DNA from: Clostridia bacterium
GTDB lineage: Bacteria > Bacillota > Clostridia > Oscillospirales > Acutalibacteraceae
Length of the DNA stretch: 35,612 nucleotides
Assembly: GCA_017416765.1 (NCBI GenBank)
Contig: JAFQBE010000010.1
Span: forward strand, 1 to 35,612
Reading direction: 5' to 3'
The notes beneath the pieces were generated by a model that saw nothing but the letters and a program-made list of their open reading frames with translations, made no database searches and was not told where the DNA came from. Below are positions 1 through 8,400 of the stretch, piece by piece. The position numbers were made by a program, and so were the translations under genes. Positions within the stretch are counted from its first letter, which is position 1. The number at the start of each line of letters is the position of its first letter.

Positions 1-75
1 AATAAAACCTAATAGATAATAATTGTCGGCGGGACACCTGTACCCGAATATAATTTAAGCAAAACGAAAAAGTAA

Positions 76-141
76 TGTCATTCTGAGCGTAAGCGAAGAA
101 TCTTAAACGCCAAAAGATCCTTCACTTCGTTCAGGATGACA
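76..141. repeat. Imperfect palindromic intergenic repeat (GTCATTCTGAGCG family)
   Basis: The left arm (76-104, beginning TGTCATTCTGAGCG) is an imperfect reverse complement of the right arm (114-141, ending CAGGATGACA), so the element could fold into a long hairpin. A related half copy lies at 20783-20811. Translating such elements gives HPERSEG-like peptides, an artefact often seen in databases. The rest of 1-306 holds a short heptamer repeat and the ybaK promoter, and no credible gene. Confidence 0.75.
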
Positions 142-185
142 ATCTGTAAGGTTGCATTTTGAAATCGGAGCGAAGCGCCCCTCCG

Positions 186-216
186 TTCTGCACTCTGCGT
201 TTTGCATTCTGCATTC
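186..216. repeat. Degenerate heptamer repeat (TTCTGCA units)
   Basis: Four consecutive 7-bp units are visible (TTCTGCA, CTCTGCG, TTTTGCA, TTCTGCA) plus a partial fifth. The array lies just upstream of the ybaK promoter. There are no spacers, so it is not CRISPR-like. Its function is unknown; it is probably a decayed intergenic element. Confidence 0.6.
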
Positions 217-242
217 AATCAGACAAACTGTTATTTCCTCTG

Positions 243-271
243 TTGCTAAAAACTTTATTTTACTGTATAAT
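243..271 (+). promoter_or_regulatory. Predicted sigma-A promoter for ybaK-birA
   Basis: A -35 box TTGCTA (243-248) and a -10 box TATAAT (266-271) are separated by 17 bp. The -10 box is 35 bp upstream of the ybaK ATG, and no other gene lies between. Confidence 0.7.
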
Positions 272-306
272 AAACCCAAATCTGAAAAAACAAGCGGTGA
301 ACAGTT

Positions 307-780
307 ATGGATGAGAAAACAAATGTAATGCGTATACTTGACCAAAAGAAGGTTAAATATATACCGCATACCTATGAAACACAGGTTGCGGCAAGCGGCA
401 CTCAGGCGGCGGATATTATCGGAGTTGAATACTGCCGCGTGTTTAAAACGCTTGTAACTGTGGGCAAAAGTGCAAATCACTATGTGTTTGTTATACCTGT
501 TGAACATGAGCTTGATTTGAAGAAAGCGGCAAAGGCTGTAGGTGAAAAATCGGTTGATATGATTAAGGCTAAAGATTTGCTGCCGCTTACGGGTTATGTT
601 CACGGCGGCTGTTCACCCGTCGGCATGAAAAAGTTTTTTCGTACTACTTTTCATACTACCGCCGCCGATTATGATTCGGTTATTTTCAGCGCAGGTAAAA
701 TCGGCAGACATGTTGAAATGAATATAAAAGAGCTTGAAAAGGTAATCCGCTTTACTTTTGCTGAATTGACGGTGGATTGA
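307..780 (+). CDS. ybaK: YbaK/EbsC-family Cys-tRNA(Pro) deacylase
   Basis: This 157-residue protein has the single-domain length and motifs of the YbaK/EbsC family of trans-acting editing enzymes, which hydrolyse Cys mischarged on tRNA-Pro. The conserved Lys (K47 in RVFKTLV) and the later glycine-rich segment with SPVG (about residues 100-108) fit the family. The start is the ATG at 307, preceded by an AAGCGGTG-type ribosome binding site. It is the first gene from the promoter at 243-271, and its stop is 4 bp before birA, so the two are probably co-transcribed. The family is clear; exact substrate preference (Cys-tRNA-Pro versus other mischarged tRNAs) cannot be read from sequence. Confidence 0.9.
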   Translation: MDEKTNVMRILDQKKVKYIPHTYETQVAASGTQAADIIGVEYCRVFKTLVTVGKSANHYVFVIPVEHELDLKKAAKAVGEKSVDMIKAKDLLPLTGYVHGGCSPVGMKKFFRTTFHTTAADYDSVIFSAGKIGRHVEMNIKELEKVIRFTFAELTVD

Positions 781-784
781 ATTT

Positions 785-1537
785 ATGAAAAACGATATTG
801 TTGAAAAACTTGATGATAAAAATATTAAGGTTGTGTGCTTTGATGAAATTGATTCTACAAGCACATTTTTAAAGCAACAGCTTAATTGCGGTGAAACCGG
901 TCATGTGCTTGCCGTTGCAAAAAAACAGACTGCGGGCAGAGGCAGAAACGGCAAAAGCTTTTATTCTCCCGAAAATACAGGACTATATATGTCTGTGTTG
1001 CTGCACCCAAATTGCCGCATTGCTGATGCTGTCGGTATTACAACCTGCGTTTCCGTTGTTGTTGCAAGGGCGATTGAAAAGGTTACAGGAAAAAGCGTCG
1101 GAATAAAATGGGTCAATGACCTGTATGCCGAAAACAAAAAGGTCTGCGGAATTCTTTGCGAAGCTGTTAACGACTATAAGCAGGGAACAACCAAAAGTGT
1201 TATCATAGGTGTCGGTATAAACCTTTCAACAACACAATTTCCTGAAGATATAAAATTGACGGCAGGTTCTTTGGGAGTTGAAGCTGAATGTACGGCAGCA
1301 CTTTGCGCAGAAATTGCAAACGCGTTGTTCAGCCTTGAATTCGGCGGCATACCTGAAAATGTGCTTGAAGAATACCGCAAAAAAAGTGTAGTTATCGGCA
1401 GGGATATTTCTTACTTTATAAACGGACAAAAATTTACCGCCCGCGCAATCTCAATTGATAACTCGGGCGGACTTGTAGTAGAAAGTAACGGCGAAATTAA
1501 AACGCTTAACAGCGGTGAAATAACCGTCAGATTTTGA
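785..1537 (+). CDS. birA: Biotin--[acetyl-CoA-carboxylase] ligase, no DNA-binding domain
   Basis: The 250-residue protein joins biotin through biotinyl-AMP to the lysine of biotin carboxyl carrier domains. The biotin/ATP-binding loop GRGRNGK is at residues 51-57 and the KWVND motif, with its catalytic-type lysine, at 108-112. A C-terminal SH3-like domain follows (about 200-250). The protein begins straight at the catalytic domain and lacks the N-terminal winged helix of bifunctional BirA, so it should be a monofunctional (group I) ligase that does not repress biotin genes. It sits 4 bp after ybaK. Its 3' end overlaps the 3' end of the convergent biotin transporter gene bioY by 11 bp, a functional pairing of uptake and use. 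Confidence 0.93.
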   Translation: MKNDIVEKLDDKNIKVVCFDEIDSTSTFLKQQLNCGETGHVLAVAKKQTAGRGRNGKSFYSPENTGLYMSVLLHPNCRIADAVGITTCVSVVVARAIEKVTGKSVGIKWVNDLYAENKKVCGILCEAVNDYKQGTTKSVIIGVGINLSTTQFPEDIKLTAGSLGVEAECTAALCAEIANALFSLEFGGIPENVLEEYRKKSVVIGRDISYFINGQKFTARAISIDNSGGLVVESNGEIKTLNSGEITVRF

Positions 1538-2060
1538 TTCTGATATGCTTTTTCAGCCTTTGGCTTAAAGCTACGGCAAGAATGATTTTTATAATGTCGG
1601 GTATTATAAACGGCACAACGCATGTAAGCATTACTGCGCGTAATCCGTTTGTGTTTCCCGCAACAAAAGTGTACCACAGCGTACCGCAGATATAGCAGGC
1701 GATTAAGCCGACAGACAGGGCGAGAGCTTTTGTCAGTGGCTTTTCGCCTGCCTTTTTTGTTATAAGCCAGTATATAAGCCCTGCAGGGATAAAGCCTAAT
1801 ATGTAGCCGCCGGTATTACCTGCAAGTATGCCTATGCCGCCTGTAAAACCGTGAAATACGGGTAAGCCTGCTGCACCGAGCAAAATATAAACTGCCGTTG
1901 CGGCTAAACCGTTTTTACCGCCTAAAAGGCAAAGCGACAGGAATACGGCGAAGGTCTGCAGCGTGAAGGGGATAGCCGATGGTATCTGAATCCATGAGCA
2001 TATTATAATCAGTACAGAAAAAAGAGCTGTTAATGTAAGATTAAAAGTTTTTTGTTTCAT
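1527..2060 (-). CDS. bioY: BioY biotin transporter substrate-binding subunit
   Basis: This is a 177-residue, strongly hydrophobic protein of the BioY family, the biotin-binding S component of ECF-type transporters. Several membrane helices are visible, and the glycine-rich GGIGILAGNTGGYILG segment characteristic of BioY lies in the middle. The start is taken as the ATG whose complement is at 2058-2060, because GGAGATT lies a few bases upstream on the minus strand. A longer reading frame to 2105 would run through a hairpin and has no good ribosome binding site. No EcfA/EcfT genes lie in the window, so BioY would work alone or with energising subunits encoded elsewhere. Confidence 0.92.
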   Translation of the reverse strand: MKQKTFNLTLTALFSVLIIICSWIQIPSAIPFTLQTFAVFLSLCLLGGKNGLAATAVYILLGAAGLPVFHGFTGGIGILAGNTGGYILGFIPAGLIYWLITKKAGEKPLTKALALSVGLIACYICGTLWYTFVAGNTNGLRAVMLTCVVPFIIPDIIKIILAVALSQRLKKHIRIKI

Positions 2061-2075
2061 ATAATCTCCATAATA

Positions 2076-2112
2076 AAGCGGATTGCTTCTATTATAAAGA
2101 AACAATCCGCTT
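2076..2112 (-). terminator. Hairpin between peptidase gene and bioY
   Basis: A 10-bp perfect stem, AAGCGGATTG (2076-2085) with CAATCCGCTT (2103-2112), extends inward by four more pairs after one mismatch. It begins 15 bp past the peptidase stop and ends about 15 bp before the bioY start. On the minus strand it is followed by TTTATTA, a weak U tract. The likely role is a terminator for the peptidase gene; an attenuator-like role for bioY is possible. Confidence 0.6.
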
Positions 2113-2126
2113 AAATCAAGGATTAT

Positions 2127-3080
2127 TTAATTGTACCACACTATTCTGTGAAGATACGGATAATCGGTAAAGAAATGTCCGAGATTTGTACGGGTTGATG
2201 ACCCGGGGTCGTTGATTTTGAATGCGGCGGGTGTCAGCGTATTGACACCGTATACACCCGTTACCACTACCCAGTGCTGGCTGCCGTTGGCCTTTTTTGC
2301 GCCTACAATTACGGGTTTGCCCTGACGCAGCAGATTATAAATTGTCTGCATATAGTTTGTAAAATTTGTTGTGTTGGAATAGTTGCTTGGCCAGTACAGC
2401 ATGCCGCTTGAAGAATAGGTGAGTTTTTTTGACATTGCATCGGGATAAATTGTCGTACCTGTGCGGTAGCTTTCGGTCATTGCAAGTGCCGTTGTAGTGC
2501 AGCCTATATCGCCGATAGTGTATTTCGTTGAGCCGATTCTTTTGTTTGCCCACCGCGAATCCGTCTGCTTATAGCTGCTTACTTTTAAACTTACAGCTTC
2601 ATAGCTTCCTACTGACAGATATTTGCTGCTGACATATCCTACGCTCGTTCCGTAGTAAATAATTCTGCTCCAGCCGTTGCTTTCGGAAATAACCGTGACT
2701 TTTGTGCCGCTTGCAAGCGAGTTTGTAATTTTACCGCCTGCACTGTTTCTTACATTCAGCCTGCCGTAGCTGGTTATAACCGTTGCGCCATAACTTGAGC
2801 TGACAGGTGATATATAGTCAGCTGAGCTGTAGCCATATTTGCCGGCGGCATATTCAACCCTGTACCAGCCGTCAGCTTTTGAAATAAGGTTTACATAGCT
2901 GCTTTTCGGCAGGGTGTATATAACGCTGCCGCCAATACTGCTTCGTACATTCAGGCTGTCCGAAGCGGTTGCAACTCTGCCCGCTTTCGGGTATGAAGTT
3001 GAAGCCGATGCCGAAAAACCGAAAACGCTTATTATAATTGCCGCACATAGTACGGCGATTATACATCGTCGTCTGAACAT
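2127..3080 (-). CDS. Secreted protein with two SH3b domains and a C39-like cysteine peptidase domain
   Basis: The 317-residue protein starts with a signal peptide (short Arg-rich start, hydrophobic core at 7-22, SASAS near 23-27). Two bacterial SH3 domains follow at about 33-90 and 98-155, each with the typical LNVRSS/LNVRNS core; such domains usually bind cell-wall peptides. The C-terminal part (about 168-315) matches the papain-like C39_2 fold, with candidate catalytic Cys194 (DIGCTTT), His269 (QHW) and Asp291 (INDPG). It is probably a cell-wall-associated peptidase or amidase; the substrate is unknown. On the minus strand a GGAAAGGA ribosome binding site precedes the ATG. Its promoter region carries one copy of the 37-bp repeat that brackets the neighbouring cassette. 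Confidence 0.88.
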   Translation of the reverse strand: MFRRRCIIAVLCAAIIISVFGFSASASTSYPKAGRVATASDSLNVRSSIGGSVIYTLPKSSYVNLISKADGWYRVEYAAGKYGYSSADYISPVSSSYGATVITSYGRLNVRNSAGGKITNSLASGTKVTVISESNGWSRIIYYGTSVGYVSSKYLSVGSYEAVSLKVSSYKQTDSRWANKRIGSTKYTIGDIGCTTTALAMTESYRTGTTIYPDAMSKKLTYSSSGMLYWPSNYSNTTNFTNYMQTIYNLLRQGKPVIVGAKKANGSQHWVVVTGVYGVNTLTPAAFKINDPGSSTRTNLGHFFTDYPYLHRIVWYN

Positions 3081-3141
3081 GAAAATGTATCCTTTCCTTT
3101 GGTTTGCCGAACAAAAAGTTTAAGTTGATTTTACCATATGC

Positions 3142-3178
3142 GTGTCCGTTTTTCATTCCACAAATATTGGTAAACTGT
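3142..3178. repeat. 37-bp direct repeat, left copy
   Basis: This segment matches 5400-5436 at 36 of 37 positions; the only difference is G3148 versus A5406. It lies upstream of the minus-strand peptidase gene, about where its -35 region should be. Together the two copies bracket the rhuM-like and araC-like genes (2258 bp from copy to copy). Confidence 0.92.
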
Positions 3179-3200
3179 GAATAATAGGTTTTATGTTTAC

Positions 3201-3229
3201 TTGTTTTTATGCCGTAAGTATGATATAAT
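3201..3229 (+). promoter_or_regulatory. Predicted promoter for the rhuM-like gene
   Basis: TTGTTT (3201-3206) and TATAAT (3224-3229) are separated by 17 bp, and a TG one base upstream of the -10 box makes it an extended -10 promoter. It lies 53 bp upstream of the start codon. Confidence 0.65.
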
Positions 3230-3282
3230 TTTTTTAATCTGACTATACTACATTCACTATAGTTAAAAATGAGGATAAGCTT

Positions 3283-4278
3283 ATGAACAAAGAAAATAGA
3301 ATGGTGATTTTTAAAACAGAAGATAATCAGATTTCTGTTGATGTCCGTTTTCATGGAGAATCCGTATGGCTTACATTAGAGCAGATGGCAACGCTTTTTG
3401 AAAGAGATAAATCTACCATTTCAAGACACATAAAAAAAGTTTTTGCCGAGGGAGAATTAATACAAGCGGCAACTGTTGCAAAATTTGCAACAGTTCAACT
3501 TGAAGGTGACAGAGAAGTTGAAAGAGAACTTGAATATTACAATCTTGATGTTATTATCTCAGTCGGTTACCGTGTGAAATCTCAGCGTGGAGTTCAGTTC
3601 AGACAGTGGGCTACCAGAAGGCTTAATGAATATATCCGCAAAGGCTTCACGATGGATGATGAACGACTTAAAGCTTTAGGTGGCGGTGGATATTTCAAAG
3701 AGCTTTTGGAAAGAATCCGTGATATCCGTGCTTCCGAAAAAGTTTTTTATCGTCAGATTTTGGATATCTATGCCACAAGCATTGATTATGACCCGAAAGC
3801 AGAAATTTCAATTGACTTTTTTAAAAAGGTGCAGAATAAAATTCATTATGCCGTTCACGGTCAAACAGCCGCAGAGGTTATATACAACCGTGCCGACAGC
3901 GAAAAAGAATTTATGGGACTTACTTCATTTAAAGGAAGCAGACCTCATTTAAGCGATGTAAAGATTGCCAAAAATTATCTTGATGAAAAAGAACTTCGCT
4001 CCCTCGGGCAGTTAGTTTCCGGTTATCTTGATTTTGCCGAAAGACAGGCTGAGCGTGAGCAGACAATGACAATGAAGGATTGGTCGGAGCATTTAGACAG
4101 AATTCTTACAATGTCAGGTGAACAGTTGCTCATAGGTGCGGGCAGTGTTTCACACGCTCAGGCAATTGACAAAGCCACTGAAGAATACAAAAAATATCAG
4201 CAAAAAACTTTAAGTCAGGTTGAGAAAGATTATCTTGATACCATAAAAATGATTGAAGAAAAAACCTCCGACATCTAA
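3283..4278 (+). CDS. RhuM-family protein
   Basis: This 331-residue protein has the features of the virulence-associated RhuM family, named after a gene of Salmonella pathogenicity island 3. The N-terminal 100 residues contain the family segments VWLTLEQMATLFERDKSTIS (resembling a helix-turn-helix) and YYNLDVIISVGYRV. The middle is helix-rich (FRQWATRRLNEYIRKGF), and the remainder resembles the usual C-terminal part. The biochemical activity of RhuM proteins is not established; they are typical accessory genes of islands and defence-rich regions. The gene has its own promoter. It is flanked, together with the AraC-type gene downstream, by a 37-bp direct repeat, which supports recent acquisition. 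Confidence 0.85.
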   Translation: MNKENRMVIFKTEDNQISVDVRFHGESVWLTLEQMATLFERDKSTISRHIKKVFAEGELIQAATVAKFATVQLEGDREVERELEYYNLDVIISVGYRVKSQRGVQFRQWATRRLNEYIRKGFTMDDERLKALGGGGYFKELLERIRDIRASEKVFYRQILDIYATSIDYDPKAEISIDFFKKVQNKIHYAVHGQTAAEVIYNRADSEKEFMGLTSFKGSRPHLSDVKIAKNYLDEKELRSLGQLVSGYLDFAERQAEREQTMTMKDWSEHLDRILTMSGEQLLIGAGSVSHAQAIDKATEEYKKYQQKTLSQVEKDYLDTIKMIEEKTSDI

Positions 4279-4436
4279 AGAATATTCGCTTTTATCTTTC
4301 ATGATAGCAGTTGTTTTGTTAAAATGTTTGTTATAAAGCGGCTTAACGCATTGTGAATCCGATTGTGATTAACTCAAAATATCGGGAAATCTTTTCTGCC
4401 TTCTGTTAGAATCAAGTCAGACAAGGAGGGATAACA

Positions 4437-5348
4437 ATGGATTGGATTATCGGAATACAACAGGCGATAGATTACATTGAAGATAATCTTACTGAAAAGA
4501 TTGATTATGACGAAGTAGCAAAGAAGTGTTATTCATCAAGTTATCATTTTCAGCGTGTGTTCAGTATTCTTTGTGGCTTCACTTTGGGTGAATATATCCG
4601 CAACCGCAGACTGACTCTTGCCGGCAGAGAACTTGCAACAACCAATGCAAAAGTTATTGATGTTGCACTGAAATACGGTTATGAAAGTCCTGACAGTTTT
4701 GCAAAAGCATTTCAGAAGTTTCACGGTATATTGCCTTCCCAAGCTCGAAGTAACGGCAGTAATCTTAAATCCTTTTCCCGTCTTGTACTGAATTTTTCTT
4801 TGGAAGGCGGTACAACTATGAACTATCGTATTGAAACAAAGCCTGCATTGACACTTCTCGGTTACAAAAAACGATTCAGCGGAACTCCTTATGATGAATC
4901 AAGGCAACAGCAGGAAAGTGATTTTTTCACTACAACAAGAGCACACCAGTGGATGCTTAAAGGAATGACCAATGACAAGCTGTCAGATTATTGCGTTCTT
5001 TCAAACTTCGATGATGACGGATATGATTTTTACATTTCAGTCACAACAGATGCTTATGAGCGTGATAATCTGTACAACAGCGAAGTTACGGGAATTGATT
5101 TTATGGATAAATTCAAATTTGAAGAAATCATCATCCCCGAAAGGACTTATCTTGTTTTTGAAACAGAAAAGACAAAGATGCCCACTCCCGAATACTTTGA
5201 ACTTCGCAAACAGATTGCAGCAGAGTGGTTGTCAAATGATGAATTTCAGATGATAAACGCTCCCGAACTTGCTGTTTATCATTGGGGAATTGTTGGAGGA
5301 TATAAAGGAAGAACAATCGAAATATGGATTCCGATTGAAAAGAAATAA
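4437..5348 (+). CDS. AraC-family regulator with GyrI-like effector-binding domain
   Basis: The 303-residue protein has an N-terminal AraC-type double helix-turn-helix (about 8-108), including FQRVFSILCGFTLGEYIRNRR and YESPDSFAKAFQKFHG. A GyrI-like/SOUL-type ligand-binding domain follows (about 127-301). This arrangement (Rob/SoxS-like DNA binding plus GyrI domain) is common in Firmicute regulators that respond to small hydrophobic or drug-like molecules. A strong AAGGAGG ribosome binding site (4423-4429) precedes the ATG. No transporter or enzyme target lies beside it; its only cassette partner is the rhuM-like gene 158 bp upstream. A strong terminator follows. Ligand and targets are unknown. 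Confidence 0.9.
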   Translation: MDWIIGIQQAIDYIEDNLTEKIDYDEVAKKCYSSSYHFQRVFSILCGFTLGEYIRNRRLTLAGRELATTNAKVIDVALKYGYESPDSFAKAFQKFHGILPSQARSNGSNLKSFSRLVLNFSLEGGTTMNYRIETKPALTLLGYKKRFSGTPYDESRQQQESDFFTTTRAHQWMLKGMTNDKLSDYCVLSNFDDDGYDFYISVTTDAYERDNLYNSEVTGIDFMDKFKFEEIIIPERTYLVFETEKTKMPTPEYFELRKQIAAEWLSNDEFQMINAPELAVYHWGIVGGYKGRTIEIWIPIEKK

Positions 5349-5354
5349 CTTTTT

Positions 5355-5384
5355 CTGCTCTCACATTCGTGAGGGCAGTTTTTG
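5355..5384 (+). terminator. Rho-independent terminator after the AraC-type gene
   Basis: The stem CTGCTCTCAC (5355-5364) pairs with GTGAGGGCAG (5369-5378), with one T-G wobble and an ATTC loop. It is followed by TTTTTG. It begins 6 bp after the stop codon. Confidence 0.85.
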
Positions 5385-5399
5385 TTTTCAATTCTTTTA

Positions 5400-5436
5400 G
5401 TGTCCATTTTTCATTCCACAAATATTGGTAAACTGT
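5400..5436. repeat. 37-bp direct repeat, right copy
   Basis: This is the second copy of the segment at 3142-3178. It ends 2 bp before the -35 box of the addB promoter, so it occupies the upstream side of that promoter. Confidence 0.92.
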
Positions 5437-5438
5437 AA

Positions 5439-5467
5439 TTGAACAAACAAAAGAAATATGTTATAAT
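5439..5467 (+). promoter_or_regulatory. Predicted sigma-A promoter for addBA
   Basis: TTGAAC (5439-5444) and a perfect TATAAT (5462-5467) are separated by 17 bp. The -10 box is 30 bp upstream of the addB ATG. Confidence 0.78.
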
Positions 5468-5497
5468 TACTTCAATTAAAATAGGGAGATATGCGTT

Positions 5498-8400
5498 ATG
5501 CTGAAACTCATTCTCGGCAGAATCAACAGCGGTAAAACAACGCTTGTTCAGAATAGAATAAAAGCTCTTGTTGAAAGCGATAAGGAAAATATATTCCTTA
5601 TCGTGCCTGACCAGTTTTCTTTTGTCAGCGAAAAAAGCATAATAACACTGCTTGGCGAAAAACAGGCATTAAAGGTTGAGGTTTGCGGCTTTTCGCGTCT
5701 TGCAGAAAACGCTGTGGGTGAAGCAAAGGGTGTGCGCCGTCTTGATGATGCGGGCAGAGTTGCCCTTATGAGTGTTGCGCTTGAACAGGTGTCGGACAAG
5801 CTGACTGTATACGGCCGCTTTGCGCGCAGTACTGCGGTTGTGTCTGAAATGCTCAAAATTTCCGATGAACTTAAAAAATGCGCAATCTTACCCGAAGACC
5901 TTGAAAAAACAGCACACAAATTACCCGACGGCATGCTGCGCAAAAAGCTTATGGATTTATCCCTTGTTACGGCAGCTTTTGATGCACTTGTTGCACAGCA
6001 GTTTACCGATGACAGAGATACGCTTACTCTTTTTGCCAAAAAACTTGAACAAGAGCATATGTTCAGCGGTGCAACCGTATTTATTGACGGCTTCAAAGGC
6101 TTTACTGCGCAGGAAACCGATGTTATTTCGCGTATGATTGCCCAGAGCGAAAATGTATATATAACCCTTTGTACCGATAAGGTTTATACCGACGAATTTG
6201 ATGTTTCTGCCTTTGCCTGCGTGCGCGATACGGCGAGAAAGCTGATTGATATTGCAAAGAAAAACGGTGTTTCCGCGGGCTTTGAAGCTCCGCCTGAATA
6301 TAATGGCAGATACGTGTCAAAAGCACTTGAAACGCTTGAAAATTCGCTTTATTCATCAGCACCGCAGGTGTATAAGGAAAAGGCGGATGAAGTTTGTATT
6401 TTCAATGCAAGAACAGCTTATGAAGAATGTGAATTTGTTGCAATAAATGTAAAGCGTCTGCTCCGTGAAGAAAACTACCGTTGCCGTGATATTGCAATTA
6501 TTTCGCGCAGCGAAGATGAGTATTCAAAGGCTCTGCGTTCATCGCTAAAAAAACACGGTGTGCCCGTGTTTGAGGATAAACGCAAACCGTTGAGCATTTA
6601 TCCGCCCGTGGTTTTTGTGCGTGCTGCGGTGGAAATTGCTTCAAAGGGATACAGCACCGATGCGATATTCAGGCTGCTTAAAACTCAGCTCACATCACTT
6701 TCGGTAGAAGAAACAAGCGAACTTGAAGAATATGTATATCTTTGGCAGATTGATGGCAGAAAATGGCTCAAAGATTGGACTTTCAATCCTTCGGGTATGG
6801 GTAATGCTGAAAGTGAAAAGGACAGAGAAAAGCTTGCACATATAAACTCTCTGCGCAGCCGTGTTATTGAACCTCTCAGCCGTATGTGCGAACGCATTAA
6901 AAAAGCTGTTACGGCAGAAGAAAAAATTACAGTTGTTTATAAGTATCTTGTTGAAATTAAGGTTCCCGAAAACCTGAAAAAGCTTGCACAAAGGCTTGAT
7001 AAGGGCGGCGAAACCGCAGAAGCTGTCGAGCTTGGCAGGGTATGGGATAAGCTCATGGAAATATTTGACCAGCTTGCCTTATCGCTCGGTGAAACGGCGG
7101 TGTCTGCTTCGCGCCTTGCAGAGCTTTTTAACCTTGTTTTAGGGGTACAGGATATGGGCATAATACCCGGCGGAATAGATGAAATAACAATTGGCTCAGC
7201 CGACAGAATAAGAGTAAACCGTCCGCGCGCTGTTTTTGTTGTCGGTGCAAACGACGGTGTGTTTCCTAAAAAACCAAGCCAGGGCAGGGTGTTGGGCGAT
7301 GCCGACCGACGCACCCTTACTGAAATGGGTCTGCGTGTTACCGAGCCTTCACAATATACTTTTCTTGAAGAAAGGCATCTTGCCTATAATGCACTCTGTT
7401 GTGCAAGTGAGCGGCTGTGGATAACCTGCTGTAAAACCGATTTTGGCGGCAATGAATGTGCACCGTCTGAACTTATTACAAAGGTGCGTAATTGTCTGCC
7501 AAACTGTAGATTTACCGATATTACGGATTATTCGCCGCTTGACATGATTGAAAGTGAATCGTCTGCCTTTGAGCTTGCCGCAAAGGGCTGGAACACCCAA
7601 AGTGTTCTTGAAAGCACATTGAAATTCTGCTTTGATGAAAGAGAGGGTTATGCCGAGCGTATAGCTGCGCTGGAACGCACAGGTAAGCCCGAAGCGTTGG
7701 TGATTAACGATAAGGAAACAGCTTACAGGCTGTTTGGTAACAATATTCATATATCCGCAACAAGGGTTGAAGAATTCAACAAATGCCCGTTTCTGTTTTT
7801 CTGCCGTTACGGTTTAAAGCTTAATGAGCGCAGAAAAGCCGAAATTGACAGTATGCTCGGCGGTACGGTTGTACACTTCGTACTTGAAAACCTTGTCGCA
7901 AGCTACGGTAAAAAGCTGATTGAGCTTGAAAAAGAACAGCTTATTGATGAAATAAAAGCTCTGCTCGATAAATTCCTTGCCGAAAATATGGGCGGTGCTG
8001 AAGAAAAGGATGAGCGTTTTGTATTTCTGTATAACAGGCTTTGCGATTCGCTTTATGTTGTTGCGCAGCGACTTATTAATGAAATGAAGCTGAGCGATTT
8101 TGAGCCTGCCGATTTTGAGCTTCAGATTGGCGGCAGCGAACCGCAGGTGCCTGCATTTGAGCTTGAATTACCCGACGGAAATAAAATGATACTCAGCGGT
8201 AAGGTTGACCGTGTTGATGTGCTTAAAACCGATGAAGAAACCTTTGTGCGCGTAATGGACTATAAAACAGGTACTAAAAAATTCAACCTTAACGATGTTA
8301 TGCACGGACTCAATATGCAGATGCTCCTTTACCTTTTTGCTATCCGCGCAAACGGTAAAGAACGCTACGGCAAGGTTGTTCCTGCGGGTGTGCTTTATGT

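Noticed and set aside
186-216. A CRISPR-like array
   Set aside because: The units are 7 bp, contiguous and degenerate, without spacers.
103-603. 166-residue minus-strand reading frame over the first repeats and ybaK
   Set aside because: Its C-terminal part is the HPERSEG translation of an intergenic repeat and the rest is the reverse of ybaK; no ribosome binding site or family match.
3283-5348. A toxin-antitoxin pair
   Set aside because: The second protein is a full-size AraC/GyrI regulator with a 158-bp gap and its own ribosome binding site, unlike antitoxins.
3142-5436. The rhuM-araC cassette as an insertion sequence
   Set aside because: No transposase and no terminal inverted repeats at the ends of the unique part; only the direct repeat is seen.
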